The notes under the pieces were generated by a model. That model made no database searches and was not told the origin of the DNA. It saw only the letters and a program-made list of their open reading frames with translations. Shown here one piece after another: positions 9,227 to 17,557 of a stretch of DNA of 64,000 bases. The DNA lies in assembly GCF_019972295.1 (NCBI RefSeq), contig NZ_BLJA01000001.1:2732158-2796157 (forward strand). The letters are read 5' to 3'. Position 1 is the stretch's first letter; each line of letters begins with the position of its first letter. The translations under genes were made by a program, and so were the position numbers. This stretch comes from Geobacter sp. AOG2. Its GTDB lineage: Bacteria > Desulfobacterota > Desulfuromonadia > Geobacterales > Pseudopelobacteraceae.

Positions 9227-10144
9227 ATGTCTATATTGATCGATAAAAACTCCAAGATCGTCGTACAGGGAATCACCGGCCGCAGCGGCCTGTTCCACAC
9301 CCAGCAGTGCCGCGCCTACGGCACCAACATCGTGGCCGGCGTCACCCCCGGCAAGGGGGGCATCCACATCGACGGCATCCCGGTGTTCAATACCGTGGAA
9401 GAGGCGGTGCGCTACACCCAGGCCAACGTCTCCATGATCTTCGTCCCGCCCCCCGCGGCGGCCGATGCCATCCTGGAGGCCTGCGCCGCCGAGCTGGACC
9501 TGGCGGTGTGCATCACCGAGGGGATTCCGGTGCGGGACATGGTCCTGGCCCGGTCGGTGCAGGAGCGAAGCAATACCCTCCTGGTGGGCCCCAACTGCCC
9601 CGGCGTCATCACCCCCGGCCAGTGCAAGCTGGGCATCATGCCGGGCTACATCCACAAACCGGGCAAGGTGGGCGTGGTGTCCCGCAGCGGCACCCTGACC
9701 TACGAGGCGGTCAAGCAGTTGACCGACATGGGCTTGGGTCAATCCACCTGCGTCGGCATCGGCGGCGACCCGATCATCGGCATGAAGTTCATCGACGTGC
9801 TGGAGCAGTTCAACAACGATCCCAATACCGAGGCGGTCTTCATGATCGGCGAGATCGGCGGCGGGGCCGAGGAAGAGGCGGCCTACTGGATCAGGGAGAA
9901 CATGAAGAAACCGGTGGCGGCCTTCATCGCCGGGATCACGGCCCCCCCGGGCAAGCGCATGGGCCATGCCGGGGCCATCATCACCGGCGGCAAGGGCAAG
10001 GCCGAGGACAAGATCCGTACCCTGAACGAGTGTGGGGTGGTGGTGGCCGAAAGCCCGACCAAGATGGGGCATGCCATGAAGGAGGCGCTGAAGGCCGTGG
10101 CTAAACCCGCCCCGAAACCGGCGGCGAAAAAAGCGAAGAAGTAG
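9227..10144 (+). CDS. sucD: Succinyl-CoA synthetase alpha subunit
   Basis: 305 residues. The CoA-binding Rossmann domain contains [13 protein letters not shown] and PNCPGVITP. The phosphohistidine is H247 in KRMGHAGAI. It is somewhat longer than usual because of an Ala/Lys/Pro-rich tail ([13 protein letters not shown]) that looks like a disordered, basic extension. It is the catalytic partner of sucC and co-transcribed with it; a terminator follows at 10170. Confidence 0.97.
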   Translation: MSILIDKNSKIVVQGITGRSGLFHTQQCRAYGTNIVAGVTPGKGGIHIDGIPVFNTVEEAVRYTQANVSMIFVPPPAAADAILEACAAELDLAVCITEGIPVRDMVLARSVQERSNTLLVGPNCPGVITPGQCKLGIMPGYIHKPGKVGVVSRSGTLTYEAVKQLTDMGLGQSTCVGIGGDPIIGMKFIDVLEQFNNDPNTEAVFMIGEIGGGAEEEAAYWIRENMKKPVAAFIAGITAPPGKRMGHAGAIITGGKGKAEDKIRTLNECGVVVAESPTKMGHAMKEALKAVAKPAPKPAAKKAKK

Positions 10145-10169
10145 GACTACACAACAAGGGTGTGAACTG

Positions 10170-10203
10170 GCCCCGTTTCCCGTGAGGGAGGCGGGGCTTT
10201 GTT
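10170..10203 (+). terminator. Rho-independent terminator after sucCD
   Basis: GCCCCG...CGGGGC stem with inner TCCC-GTGA-GGGA pairs, then TTTGTTATTGT. It sits 26 bases after the sucD stop. Confidence 0.75.
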
Positions 10204-10244
10204 ATTGTGAATTGTATGTGGCCATTCACACAAACTTCCTCCCC

Positions 10245-10670
10245 TCACGCCGCTCGCTTGGCCGGGGAGTTTTGCGCCGCAGCTGCGCGCCTGCCGAGCC
10301 CTTCTGCAATGAGCGCGAGCACGAGGGTATTGATGCTGACACCTTCCGCTTTCGCCCGTGCCTGCAACGAAGCATGGAGCGAGCGGGGAAGCCTCTGGAC
10401 GAACTTCACCGGCTTGCCTTCCTCGTCGTAATGGGTTGGGGCCGGTATCTGCCTCCCCATGTCCACCTGGGCCGCCATCCAGCTATCGAAAGCATCGCGG
10501 CCGTTGGCAAGGACCTCTTCCAGCGTCTCGCCGTCCGATATGCAGCCGGGGAGATCAGGAAACGTGATCATGTACCCGCCTCCATCCTCGGAGGAAAGGG
10601 GCGATACGATATGGCCGTATGCCTCGAAAGGAGCTGGTGGGGTAACAGGCTCGATTTGTTTTATGCTCAT
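10245..10670 (-). CDS. hicB: HicB-type antitoxin
   Basis: 141 residues. The N-terminal half is the degenerate RNase H-like HicB fold (YMITFPDLPGCISDGETLEE, then ANGRDAFDSWMAAQ). The C-terminal half (about 90-130) is a ribbon-helix-helix/Arc-type DNA-binding region (FVQRLPRSLHASLQARAKAEG, with VSINTLVLALIAEGL). It should neutralise HicA and repress its own promoter. Its ATG overlaps the hicA stop by four bases, the usual toxin-first arrangement. Confidence 0.9.
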   Translation of the reverse strand: MSIKQIEPVTPPAPFEAYGHIVSPLSSEDGGGYMITFPDLPGCISDGETLEEVLANGRDAFDSWMAAQVDMGRQIPAPTHYDEEGKPVKFVQRLPRSLHASLQARAKAEGVSINTLVLALIAEGLGRRAAAAQNSPAKRAA

Positions 10671-10912
10671 GGCGTATGCTCCTTGATAGCGTCAATCATT
10701 GCTATGAAATTTTTGACATAAACCGGCTTGATGGGACGATGCGCAGGGACGCACAGGCTTTCCGCAATCCCCTTCGCGGAGAAAACGTGATGGCTCCCCC
10801 CATTGTTACGTACTTCTATCCCATAACGCTCGGCCACGGACAACAGATCGTCAATACGCCAGTCACGAGGATTGTTCCTCATCCGTTCAAGTGTCTTGTC
10901 CGCTGTCGTCAT
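10667..10912 (-). CDS. hicA: HicA-type mRNA interferase toxin
   Basis: 81 residues with the double-stranded-RNA-binding-like HicA fold. The catalytic His is in GGSHHVF (H41/H42) and the closing strand is RPIKPVYVKNFIAMID. The N-terminus (about 1-20) is longer than in minimal HicA toxins. It is the first gene of the pair, overlapping hicB by four bases. HicA toxins cleave mRNA and tmRNA when the antitoxin is lost. The module sits between sucD and the copper cluster with no sign of a mobile element around it. Confidence 0.9.
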   Translation of the reverse strand: MTTADKTLERMRNNPRDWRIDDLLSVAERYGIEVRNNGGSHHVFSAKGIAESLCVPAHRPIKPVYVKNFIAMIDAIKEHTP

Positions 10913-10916
10913 GCTT

Positions 10917-10946
10917 TGATAGTATCATATATAACATTACAATCAA
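10917..10946 (-). promoter_or_regulatory. hicAB promoter with operator-like palindrome
   Basis: On the minus strand, TTGATT (10946-10941), a 16-bp spacer and TACTAT (10924-10919). The palindrome TGATA-G-TATCA (10917-10927) overlaps the -10, where an autorepressing HicB could bind. Confidence 0.5.
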
Positions 10947-11001
10947 GATTTTTCGATGAAGCGACGGGGCTTCTTCATGTCCCCGCCCGTTCCAGATGGT
11001 C

Positions 11002-11029
11002 TTTGCTTGACAAGACGTTACGTTATAAT
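11002..11029 (+). promoter_or_regulatory. Sigma-70 promoter of the copper-receptor cluster
   Basis: TTTGCT, 16-bp spacer, perfect TATAAT at 11024. The start point would be near 11036, only a few bases before ATG 11041, so the mRNA would be almost leaderless unless translation starts further in. Confidence 0.5.
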
Positions 11030-11040
11030 AGAATGAGCAA

Positions 11041-11697
11041 ATGGTGTGCAAATCCCCGCATAGGCGTAGGAATTGTTTTCGTCATCTCAGCGCTCTGGTG
11101 CTGGGGGCGATATATATTGTCATCGTCCTGGCGCCGCTTGCGCCCATGGCGCTGCATTTCAAGACGGTCGCCCATGCCGTGACGGGAGAATGTTCCGGCG
11201 ACTGCGCCATCTGCGGGTGTTCGCCGGAAACGCGGGGTAAAACCTGTTGTTGCGTCAGAAAACACCGGTTTCTGGAAGACCGTGCGGCGGCCGCGAAGCA
11301 GGGCTGTTGCGCCACCAAGTCCACACCCCATGCCGAACCTGCCGCCAGGAAACCCACCTGCTGTTCGACCAAACCTGCGCCACCCGAACCGCCTGAAGAC
11401 AGCGCCGCCCTTCCCCCCTGCTGCACCGGCAAGGGCAAAAATCACCGGTACGATGGGCATAAGGAGCCGGAGCAGGCCCCCGACCATGCGGTCACCGTAC
11501 TCAAATGCGGCTGCCCCTGCGGCAGCGGTAAAGTGTTCGCCATGAGCGGGGTATCCTTCGAGATCCTCCCCGGCTCAGCACCGGGCAGCATACCTCCCCA
11601 CGATTATTCTTCGGAACAACTGACCATCACCCACCTCATGAACTCCCGCCATGCGGAACCGCCCGAACCGCCTCCCAAACTCGCCCTTTTCTCCTGA
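11041..11697 (+). CDS. Cysteine-rich exported protein of a putative copper-uptake cluster
   Basis: I recognise no named family. The 218-residue product starts with a basic stretch and a hydrophobic segment (about 15-36) fit for a signal peptide. The mature part is rich in paired cysteines: CSGDCAICGC, TCCCV, GCCATK, TCCSTK, PCCTGK and CGCPCGSG, spread through Pro/Ala/Lys-rich linkers. The pairs look like soft-metal ligands. A His- and Pro-rich C-terminus ends the protein. It lies upstream of a TonB-dependent receptor carrying copper-type ligands and of a tonB gene, so a periplasmic or surface copper-binding role is reasonable inference. No ribosome site precedes ATG 11041, so the exact start is uncertain. 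Confidence 0.65.
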   Translation: MVCKSPHRRRNCFRHLSALVLGAIYIVIVLAPLAPMALHFKTVAHAVTGECSGDCAICGCSPETRGKTCCCVRKHRFLEDRAAAAKQGCCATKSTPHAEPAARKPTCCSTKPAPPEPPEDSAALPPCCTGKGKNHRYDGHKEPEQAPDHAVTVLKCGCPCGSGKVFAMSGVSFEILPGSAPGSIPPHDYSSEQLTITHLMNSRHAEPPEPPPKLALFS

Positions 11698-12009
11698 TAC
11701 CATCGTGTAATCCCCTTTGCCCGTTCGGGGCATTGCCGCCCTCTTCCGGGGGCTGGTCCGGCATACGTATATGCGGGGCACGTCTCCACGTGCATGCTCC
11801 GGAAGGGTAATGCCGAACGTCGCGACATCCGGGGGATGACCTGCACATCTGAGCCGTCTTGCGATAACAGGCCCCGCCGGTCGAGCTTTTTCAAACGACA
11901 GCGGAGACCTCAGGCCGGTCGTGCCACCGGCCCCGCAGCGGATTTCGGCGGAACGGAACAGTTCTGCGTCCGGCCGCACGCCTGCAATGAAACTATAGGA
12001 GAATATCTC
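11698..12009 (+). other. Long leader with palindromes before the TonB receptor
   Basis: 312 bases with no convincing gene. It holds TGCCC-GTTC-GGGGCA near 11720, GCATA-CGTA-TATGC at 11761-11774 and GCACGT-CTCC-ACGTGC at 11778-11793. The last two are adjacent inverted repeats that could be an operator or RNA hairpins. I compared it by eye with cobalamin riboswitch landmarks and found none. Confidence 0.4.
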
Positions 12010-14298
12010 ATGCGCACAACGATCACAGCGACCATCATGGTCTGGGCCGTGGCGGCCTGCCTGGCCCAGGCCGAAGAGTCGATACAGCAACAACAGGTAC
12101 TTGACGATGCGGTGGTAACGGCAACCAGGCCCGCCGCCGGACCGGTCAATGCCGCAACCCTTAAACCCGCGGAGATCGCCGCCAAGCGCCCCGCGGTGAG
12201 CGACACCACCCAACTGTTAGGCGATGTGCCGGGTGTCAGTATCTACAGCGCCGGCGGCGTTTCCGGCCTGCCGGTCATTCACGGGCTGCCCGACGACCGT
12301 ATCCGCATCAAGGTTGACGGCATGGACCTCGTCTCGGCCTGCGCCAACCACATGAACTCACCGCTTTCGTACATCAGCCCGGCCAATGTGGGGAGCTTGA
12401 CGGTATTCCCCGGCATAAGCCCGGTCAGCCTCGGCGGAGACAGCATCGGCGGCGCGATCATCGTCACGTCGAGGGAACCGCGCTTCGCCGGTAACGGCGA
12501 ACATCTGCTGACCACCGGCGAACTGGGGGCGTTCTACCGTTCCAACGGCGATGCGTTCGGCGCCAACCTGTCCGCAACGGTTGCCAGTGAAAATACGAGT
12601 ATCGGCTACAACGGCTCCGTCGCCCAATCGGGCAACTATAAGGCGGCAAGCGACTTCAAGCCGGGGGTTCTGGCCACCGGGACCGTTGACGGCGACCATT
12701 GGATCGCCGGCGACGAAGTCGGTTCGTCCAGCTACCGGGCCGAAAACCATCAACTGGGTGTCGCACTGCGCCATGACAACCACCTGCTGGGCCTGAACTT
12801 CGGCTATCAGCACATCCCCTACCAGGGCTTCCCCAACCAGCGCATGGACATGACGCTCAACGAAAGTTTTCAGGGCAATCTCAAATATACCGGGAACTTT
12901 CTCTGGGGAACCCTGGAAGCCCGTTTTTACGACGAGCACACGCGGCACAGCATGAATTTCGCCGACGACAAGCAATATTATTACGGCAGCGCCGCCACAT
13001 TCATAGCACCCGGCATGCCCATGGAGACCGAGGGCAACAACCTGGGAACCGTCCTCAAAGCGGACATCATGCTTTCGGAACGGGACCTTCTCCGCGTGGG
13101 AACGGAATACCAACGCTATCGCCTGAACGACTGGTGGCCGCCCTCGCCGTCGGTCTTGCCCGCGGGATACACCACGGGTGGCATGGCCCCCAACACGTTC
13201 AAGAATATCAACGACGGCCAGCGGGACCGCCTGGCCCTCTTCGCCGAATGGGAGGCGCAATGGAATCCGGAATGGCTGACCCTTTTCGGCGTGCGCGGCG
13301 AGTGGGTGGAAATGAATACCGGCCCGGTGCAGGGATACAATGACGGCTCCGCATACAACGGCGCGCCGTTGTACCCGGTCACCACCTTCAACGCCCTCGA
13401 TCACCACCGTTCCGATTACAACGGGGATCTGACCGCCCTGGTCCGCTATACCCCGAATGCCCTGTGGTCGTTCGAAACCGGGTACGCCATAAAGAGCCGG
13501 TCGCCCAACCTCTATGAGCGTTACGCCTGGTCGTCGAACCGCATGGCCATGGAGATGGTCAACTTTGCCGGCGACGGCAACTATTACATCGGCAATCTCG
13601 ACCTGAAACCGGAGGTGGCGCATACCATAAGCGCAACCGCCGACTGGCACGACGCCGCGAGAGAGCGGTGGGGGCTCAAGATCACCCCCTACTACACGTA
13701 TGTCCAGGATTACATCGACGCCCGCCGCTGCCCGACCGGCGTATGCGGCACCAGCGCCGCCGTGCAGAGCAGCCTGACCGCCACCAGCGGTTTCGTCTAT
13801 CTCCAGTTTGTCAACCAGTCGGCCCAGCTTTACGGGGTCGACGTCTCCGGGGCCGTGCCGGTGGTCTCAACCGATGATTACGGCAAGGTTACCGCGACCG
13901 GCGTGTTCAGTTACGTCCGGGGCACCAACGAGACAACCGGCGACAACCTGTACAACATCATGCCGCCAAACGCGAAACTGGCCCTCATTCACAAGATCTG
14001 GGGCTGGACCACCACCGCGGAAGGCGAATTCGTCGCGGACAAGACCGAGGTGTCCCAGGTGCGGGACGAACTGAAAACCGGAGGCTACAGCCTGTTCAAC
14101 CTCCGCAGCAGCTACGAATGGAAATATGCGCGGCTCGACGTGGGCATAACCAACCTCTTCGACAGGTTCTACAACCTGCCGTTGGGAGGGGTCTATACCG
14201 GTCAGGGCGCAACCATGTCGGGAACCGCAATCCCGGCAAACATTCCGGTCCCCGGTATGGGGCGCTCGTTCTATGCCGGATTGACCGCCAAATTCTGA
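12010..14298 (+). CDS. TonB-dependent outer-membrane receptor, OprC/NosA-like copper type
   Basis: Start chosen at ATG 12010 (TAGGAGAATATCTC upstream), giving 762 residues; the frame is open upstream without a ribosome site. Signal peptide 1-20 (ending CLAQAEE), TonB-box-like and plug region from about 28 (LDDAVVTATRP) to 165, then a 22-strand-type barrel ending in FYAGLTAKF. In the plug, C111 and M115 form a CxxxM motif (CANHM); in the barrel, H313 and M315 form HxM (HSM). The same ligand set is described for the Pseudomonas copper importer OprC. With the Cys-rich protein upstream and tonB downstream, copper uptake is the best guess. Siderophore or cobalamin transport is less likely given the metal ligands. 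Confidence 0.85.
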   Translation: MRTTITATIMVWAVAACLAQAEESIQQQQVLDDAVVTATRPAAGPVNAATLKPAEIAAKRPAVSDTTQLLGDVPGVSIYSAGGVSGLPVIHGLPDDRIRIKVDGMDLVSACANHMNSPLSYISPANVGSLTVFPGISPVSLGGDSIGGAIIVTSREPRFAGNGEHLLTTGELGAFYRSNGDAFGANLSATVASENTSIGYNGSVAQSGNYKAASDFKPGVLATGTVDGDHWIAGDEVGSSSYRAENHQLGVALRHDNHLLGLNFGYQHIPYQGFPNQRMDMTLNESFQGNLKYTGNFLWGTLEARFYDEHTRHSMNFADDKQYYYGSAATFIAPGMPMETEGNNLGTVLKADIMLSERDLLRVGTEYQRYRLNDWWPPSPSVLPAGYTTGGMAPNTFKNINDGQRDRLALFAEWEAQWNPEWLTLFGVRGEWVEMNTGPVQGYNDGSAYNGAPLYPVTTFNALDHHRSDYNGDLTALVRYTPNALWSFETGYAIKSRSPNLYERYAWSSNRMAMEMVNFAGDGNYYIGNLDLKPEVAHTISATADWHDAARERWGLKITPYYTYVQDYIDARRCPTGVCGTSAAVQSSLTATSGFVYLQFVNQSAQLYGVDVSGAVPVVSTDDYGKVTATGVFSYVRGTNETTGDNLYNIMPPNAKLALIHKIWGWTTTAEGEFVADKTEVSQVRDELKTGGYSLFNLRSSYEWKYARLDVGITNLFDRFYNLPLGGVYTGQGATMSGTAIPANIPVPGMGRSFYAGLTAKF

Positions 14299-14386
14299 GT
14301 TCTTTGGCGGCAGAGAGGTGTGCCGCGTGCCGGCGGTGGTGCCTGCAAGGGAGGAACAGCAATCCGCATGCAGACGGAGGAGCCCA

Positions 14387-15094
14387 ATGAGTAGGCCGTT
14401 TAAGGAATTGATCATTTCGCTCGCAGCCCATGTGGGGCTCGTGGCGTTTTTGGTAAGTTTCAGCGCGCACAGCGCGAAGCCTACCACCCCGGTAGTTATT
14501 GATCTCACGCTCAATAACTACCGGGCCCCCGAGCGGCCCGCGGTGAAAAGCCGGGCACGGCAGGTCGTCCCACCCCTGCAGGCCGCTCCACCACCGGCAT
14601 CTCCGGCACGGCCGGTTCGCGTCAGGCCGGAGCCGCAGGTGCAACCGGCGCCGGTTGTCAGCCGCCAGGCGGCTCCGGCGCCCGCCGCCCCCGTAACGGC
14701 GCAGGCGGTGGTCGAAGCGCCGCATCAGGTCGTTACCGTCCTGGAACCCTCGGCTACCCCCGCCATGCACGGCGCCGGAAGCGAGGATGGCCGGATCACC
14801 GCGGAGAAGGCGCAACAGCGCTATGTGAAGGAGCAGTATACCTATATCCACGACCTGATCGTCAGGAGGCTTGTCTACCCGCAGGCCGCCCTGCGCATGG
14901 GGTGGAGCGGCAGGGTGGTGCTGTCGTTCGTCGTTGCCGAAAACGGCAGTGTCCGCTCCCTGCAGGTCAAGGTGAGCAGCGGCTATCCGGTTCTGGATGC
15001 CCGCGCCGTGGACACGGTCCGGCAGTGCGTTCCCTTTCCCCGCCCGCCGGTGGCCGCCGAGATAATAATGCCCGTGCTCTTCAAGTTGCAGTAA
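14387..15094 (+). CDS. tonB: TonB family energy transducer
   Basis: 235 residues from ATG 14387, which has GGAGGAG at a good distance. One N-terminal membrane helix (about 8-26) is followed by a Pro/Ala/Val/Arg-rich periplasm-spanning linker (about 40-125). The C-terminal TonB domain (about 145-235) contains IVRRLVYPQAALRMGWSG, VVLSFVVAENGSV and PFPRPP. It would deliver proton-motive energy from an ExbBD complex to the receptor encoded 88 bases upstream. No exbB or exbD lies in the window, so it must use a complex encoded elsewhere. Confidence 0.9.
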   Translation: MSRPFKELIISLAAHVGLVAFLVSFSAHSAKPTTPVVIDLTLNNYRAPERPAVKSRARQVVPPLQAAPPPASPARPVRVRPEPQVQPAPVVSRQAAPAPAAPVTAQAVVEAPHQVVTVLEPSATPAMHGAGSEDGRITAEKAQQRYVKEQYTYIHDLIVRRLVYPQAALRMGWSGRVVLSFVVAENGSVRSLQVKVSSGYPVLDARAVDTVRQCVPFPRPPVAAEIIMPVLFKLQ

Positions 15095-15252
15095 CGGCAG
15101 GGATGCCGCAAAACGGGGATGGTGTGGGACGGATGACTTTTAGAAAGGATTTTTGCGGCAATACATGATATTTTGCGGAGACACCGGATGAGGAACAGGG
15201 CAGCGTCCGTTCCGCACCGTTGACAACAAACCGGGGAGAGGAGAGCATTGAA

Positions 15253-15648
15253 GTGATTACCGCGTTTTGTACGACCGAGGCGTTTGACCACCTGGAGCTT
15301 TACCGCACTTTTCTTGAGCGGGAGACCGATACCACCGGCACCGTGGTACTGCACCACGGCCGGGTGAAACGTCCGGGAAAGCAGGTGCCGGACTTTTCCA
15401 CCGTCGAGTTGAAACCGCTTGTTCCGGACAGTGACGACCGTTTGGCCGCCCTTGCCCGCCAGGCGGAGGAGCAATTTCAGCTCAACCAGGCTCTTGTGGT
15501 GCACCGGCTCGGAACAATCGGCGCCGGTGATTCGGTGCTGCTGGCGATTGTTTCCGGCAAAACCCGTGATCGCTGCTTTGCCGCCTGCTCCTGGATCGTG
15601 GACGAAATCAAGCGGGAAGAGTTCATCGAATTGATAGAGCGCCCCTGA
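15253..15648 (+). CDS. MoaE-like molybdopterin synthase catalytic subunit
   Basis: The start is set at GTG 15253 because GGGGAGAGGAG lies nine bases before it; TTG 15220 would add 11 residues. The 131-residue protein follows the MoaE pattern. FLERETDTTGTVVLHHGRVKR matches the first loop. ALVVHRLGTIGAGDSVLLAIVSG matches the HRxGxLxxGE region. DRCFAACSWIVDEIKREEF matches the dimer helix with its catalytic Lys. The central part around VELKPLVPDSDDRL is divergent. MoaE transfers sulfur from MoaD thiocarboxylate to precursor Z in molybdenum cofactor synthesis. No other moa gene is adjacent, so it could be a divergent paralogue. Confidence 0.65.
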   Translation: MITAFCTTEAFDHLELYRTFLERETDTTGTVVLHHGRVKRPGKQVPDFSTVELKPLVPDSDDRLAALARQAEEQFQLNQALVVHRLGTIGAGDSVLLAIVSGKTRDRCFAACSWIVDEIKREEFIELIERP

Positions 15649-15717
15649 CGCACATCGGGTCGTCATGCATGGGGGCGGGCCGGCAAACCTCGAAACACCG
15701 GGGCTTCTTCCCGGCCC

Positions 15718-16008
15718 CTACCCTCCCCCCCACAGCGGATCGGTCTTGAACTGCTGCCAGATGCGCTCTTCCGGGTTCTGCTCGTAAAACTCCTCCTCGG
15801 CAAAGGAGAAACGGTACTCCTTGACGTAATCCAGCAGCACCTGATATGCGGCGTTCACGTTGCGTATCATCTCCGGGTCGCTGTCCTTGCCCGTATCCGG
15901 GTGGTAGCGCTTTACCAGACCCCGGTGCCGGGCCTTGATCTCTTTCAGGGAGGCGCGTTCGCCAAGGCCGAAGAGTTGGAGCGACGTTTTCAGATCCACA
16001 TAGGTCAA
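15718..16008 (-). CDS. J-domain (DnaJ-like) protein
   Basis: 96 residues. A single J domain fills most of it: helix II LKEIKARHRGLVKRY, the HPD motif at residues 36-38, and helix III NVNAAYQVLLDYV. The C-terminus (FYEQNPEERIWQQF) lacks the Gly/Phe and zinc-finger regions of a full DnaJ, so it is a type III-like co-chaperone. It should stimulate Hsp70 ATPase for a particular client, which cannot be told from here. It is convergent with the moaE-like gene. Confidence 0.9.
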   Translation of the reverse strand: MTYVDLKTSLQLFGLGERASLKEIKARHRGLVKRYHPDTGKDSDPEMIRNVNAAYQVLLDYVKEYRFSFAEEEFYEQNPEERIWQQFKTDPLWGGG

Positions 16009-16123
16009 GGCGACCTCCTCGCCGTTAATTCCGAACGATCTTCAGGGGTCCGCTCTTTAGTCGATTTTTTGCGGTATAATCAACAAAGGGATCGCGTACC
16101 GCCGTCACCTTCCGGAGGTAAAA

Positions 16124-16267
16124 CTAGGAACAACGGCACTCGCCATCCTGTCCTTTTTCGTACATAAGCCTGAATCCGCACTTCTGGCACCGCCAGAAGA
16201 GGCCGCCTCAACCGGGCAGCAGGAACATGGTGCCCTGACATTCGGGACACTTTCTTTCAGTTTCCAT
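16124..16267 (-). CDS. Small zinc-ribbon protein with in-frame UGA (selenoprotein candidate or nonsense mutant)
   Basis: ATG at 16267 follows a very strong AAAGGAGGG site. The frame reads METERKCPECQGTMFLLPG, then TGA at 16210-16208, then GGLFWRCQKCGFRLM and on to TAG at 16126-16124: 47 codons in total. CPEC before and CQKC after the UGA are the two knuckles of one zinc ribbon, so the protein only makes sense if the UGA is read through. Eight bases after the UGA begins a perfect 8-bp stem with a GGU loop (16181-16199). A single C-to-T change from an Arg codon (CGA) is the simple alternative. It is too short to appear in ordinary gene finding. Confidence 0.55.
16181..16199 (-). promoter_or_regulatory. 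SECIS-like hairpin downstream of in-frame UGA
   Basis: On the minus strand CTTCTGGC-GGT-GCCAGAAG: an 8-bp perfect stem and a three-base loop starting GG. The loop begins 16-17 bases after the UGA of the zinc-ribbon gene, at the short edge of the spacing known for bacterial SECIS elements. It lies within the coding sequence, as those elements do. Confidence 0.4.
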
Positions 16268-16575
16268 GGTGGGTCCCTCCTTTGTCGCAGGTAATGTCGC
16301 CGCCGCCAGCGACCGGGCGTGGCGCTGACGCGCGGTTACGGCAAAGCCAGTGAAAGCGCGGAAGACGGCGGCGCCGGGCAGCGCACGGGAAAGCGAATTT
16401 TAGTGGTTGATTTACTCTGCTTTTTAGTATACCCAGAACAATATTCAAATATCAATATGTAAATATATTAGCCGGACGGAATACGATGGGGCAGGGATTC
16501 GCCGGGGCGGGGGAGAACATCGGCGCGAGGCGCAACGGACGCGAGTGAAAGTCAAAAACAGCACAGGAGGATACC
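16268..16575. other. Gene-free spacer
   Basis: About 300 bases between divergent genes. The left half is GC-rich with no frame I can support. Bases 16395-16475 are AT-rich and hold a possible plus-strand TTGATT/TATACC pair with a short 15-bp spacer. I see no RNA gene. Confidence 0.4.
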
Positions 16576-17037
16576 ATGAAAGCCAATCGCATTAGTACGT
16601 TCCTGATCGTTATGGTGGCGGTTTCGATTTCGGCGGCAATGACGGCCTTCGCAGCGCCCGGCATGGGCGGGCGCGGCAGCGGCGGCTGGGGCATGGGGGG
16701 CTCATTCCAGCGGATGTACAACCCGGCGACCGTGGAGACCGTGAGCGGCGAGGTGGTCTCCGTGGACCGGATGACCCCTATGAAGGGGATGGGCACCGGA
16801 ATCCACCTCAAGCTCAAGACCGACAAGGAAACCGTTTCAATCCACCTGGGCCCGGCATGGTTCATCGATCGGCTGGAGACCGGGATCAGAAAAGGTGACA
16901 AGATCGAAGTCAAAGGCTCGCAGGTGACGGTTGCCGGAAAACCGGCCATCATTGCGGCGGAGATCAAAAAAGGGGATGCGCTTCTCAAACTCCGCGACGA
17001 CAACGGGGTTCCCATATGGGCCGGATGGAGACGCTGA
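16576..17037 (+). CDS. Exported OB-fold-like protein with Gly/Met-rich N-terminus
   Basis: 153 residues with GGAGGATACC before ATG 16576. Signal peptide (1-26, ending TAFAAPG), a Gly/Trp/Met-rich low-complexity stretch (about 28-48) and a compact beta domain (about 52-145). The domain pattern VETVSGEVVSVD, GIHLKLKTDKETVSIHLGP and IRKGDKIEVKGSQV resembles the small bacterial OB-fold family seen in exported stress and respiratory accessory proteins. Its partner is unknown. It precedes the OsmC gene in the same direction and may share a transcript with the cytochrome at 17558. Confidence 0.75.
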   Translation: MKANRISTFLIVMVAVSISAAMTAFAAPGMGGRGSGGWGMGGSFQRMYNPATVETVSGEVVSVDRMTPMKGMGTGIHLKLKTDKETVSIHLGPAWFIDRLETGIRKGDKIEVKGSQVTVAGKPAIIAAEIKKGDALLKLRDDNGVPIWAGWRR

Positions 17038-17088
17038 AAAGATATCCGGTTCAACCCGGAGGATCATTGTGAACATCGAGGAGTCGTT

Positions 17089-17493
17089 ATGGAACTGAAG
17101 ATCACCTTCCCCGGCGGGAAGAAAGTTACTGCGGAGATCGACGGCAGGTTTGTTCCCACGGACCAGCCGGTGGAAGACGGCGGAGAAGGCTCGGCGCCGA
17201 GCCCTTTCGACTATTTCCTTGCCTCTCTCGGAACCTGCGCCGGCATTTATGTTCTCAGCTTCTGCCAACAGCGGCAGATCGCCACGGAGGGGTTGGCGCT
17301 GACCCAGAAGATGGAGTTCTCCACGTCTGCGGAAGGAAAGAAGAGGCTCTCCAAAGTAACCATCGGGATCGACCTCCCCCCCGGCTTCCCGGAAAAATAC
17401 CAGAACGCCGTCATCAAGGCGGCGAGCCTCTGCACGGTGAAAAGGGTGCTCATGGACCCGCCGGAGTTCGAGATCACCGCCAAAATGGCATAG
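17089..17493 (+). CDS. OsmC family protein
   Basis: 134 residues, the usual OsmC/YhfA size. The two conserved cysteines are in SLGTCAGIYV and AASLCTVKR, with the substrate-loop SAPSPFDYFLASLG between the strands. OsmC-family enzymes reduce organic hydroperoxides using these thiols; the YhfA branch may have other roles. It is cytoplasmic, without a signal peptide. Neighbours include a DUF169 protein, a cytochrome and a rhodanese, suggesting sulfur or redox stress rather than osmotic response. Confidence 0.88.
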   Translation: MELKITFPGGKKVTAEIDGRFVPTDQPVEDGGEGSAPSPFDYFLASLGTCAGIYVLSFCQQRQIATEGLALTQKMEFSTSAEGKKRLSKVTIGIDLPPGFPEKYQNAVIKAASLCTVKRVLMDPPEFEITAKMA

Positions 17494-17557
17494 CCATACC
17501 GGTGCCGACGCGAGAAGCGGAAACATACCACAGCGAACCACAGCCCAGGAGACCAGC

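Noticed and set aside
10182-10721. Plus-strand open frame opposite hicB/hicA
   Set aside because: HicA and HicB on the minus strand have clear motifs and a four-base overlap; the plus frame has none.
11698-12009. Cobalamin riboswitch before the TonB receptor
   Set aside because: No conserved B12-box-like element could be found; receptor ligands point to copper instead.
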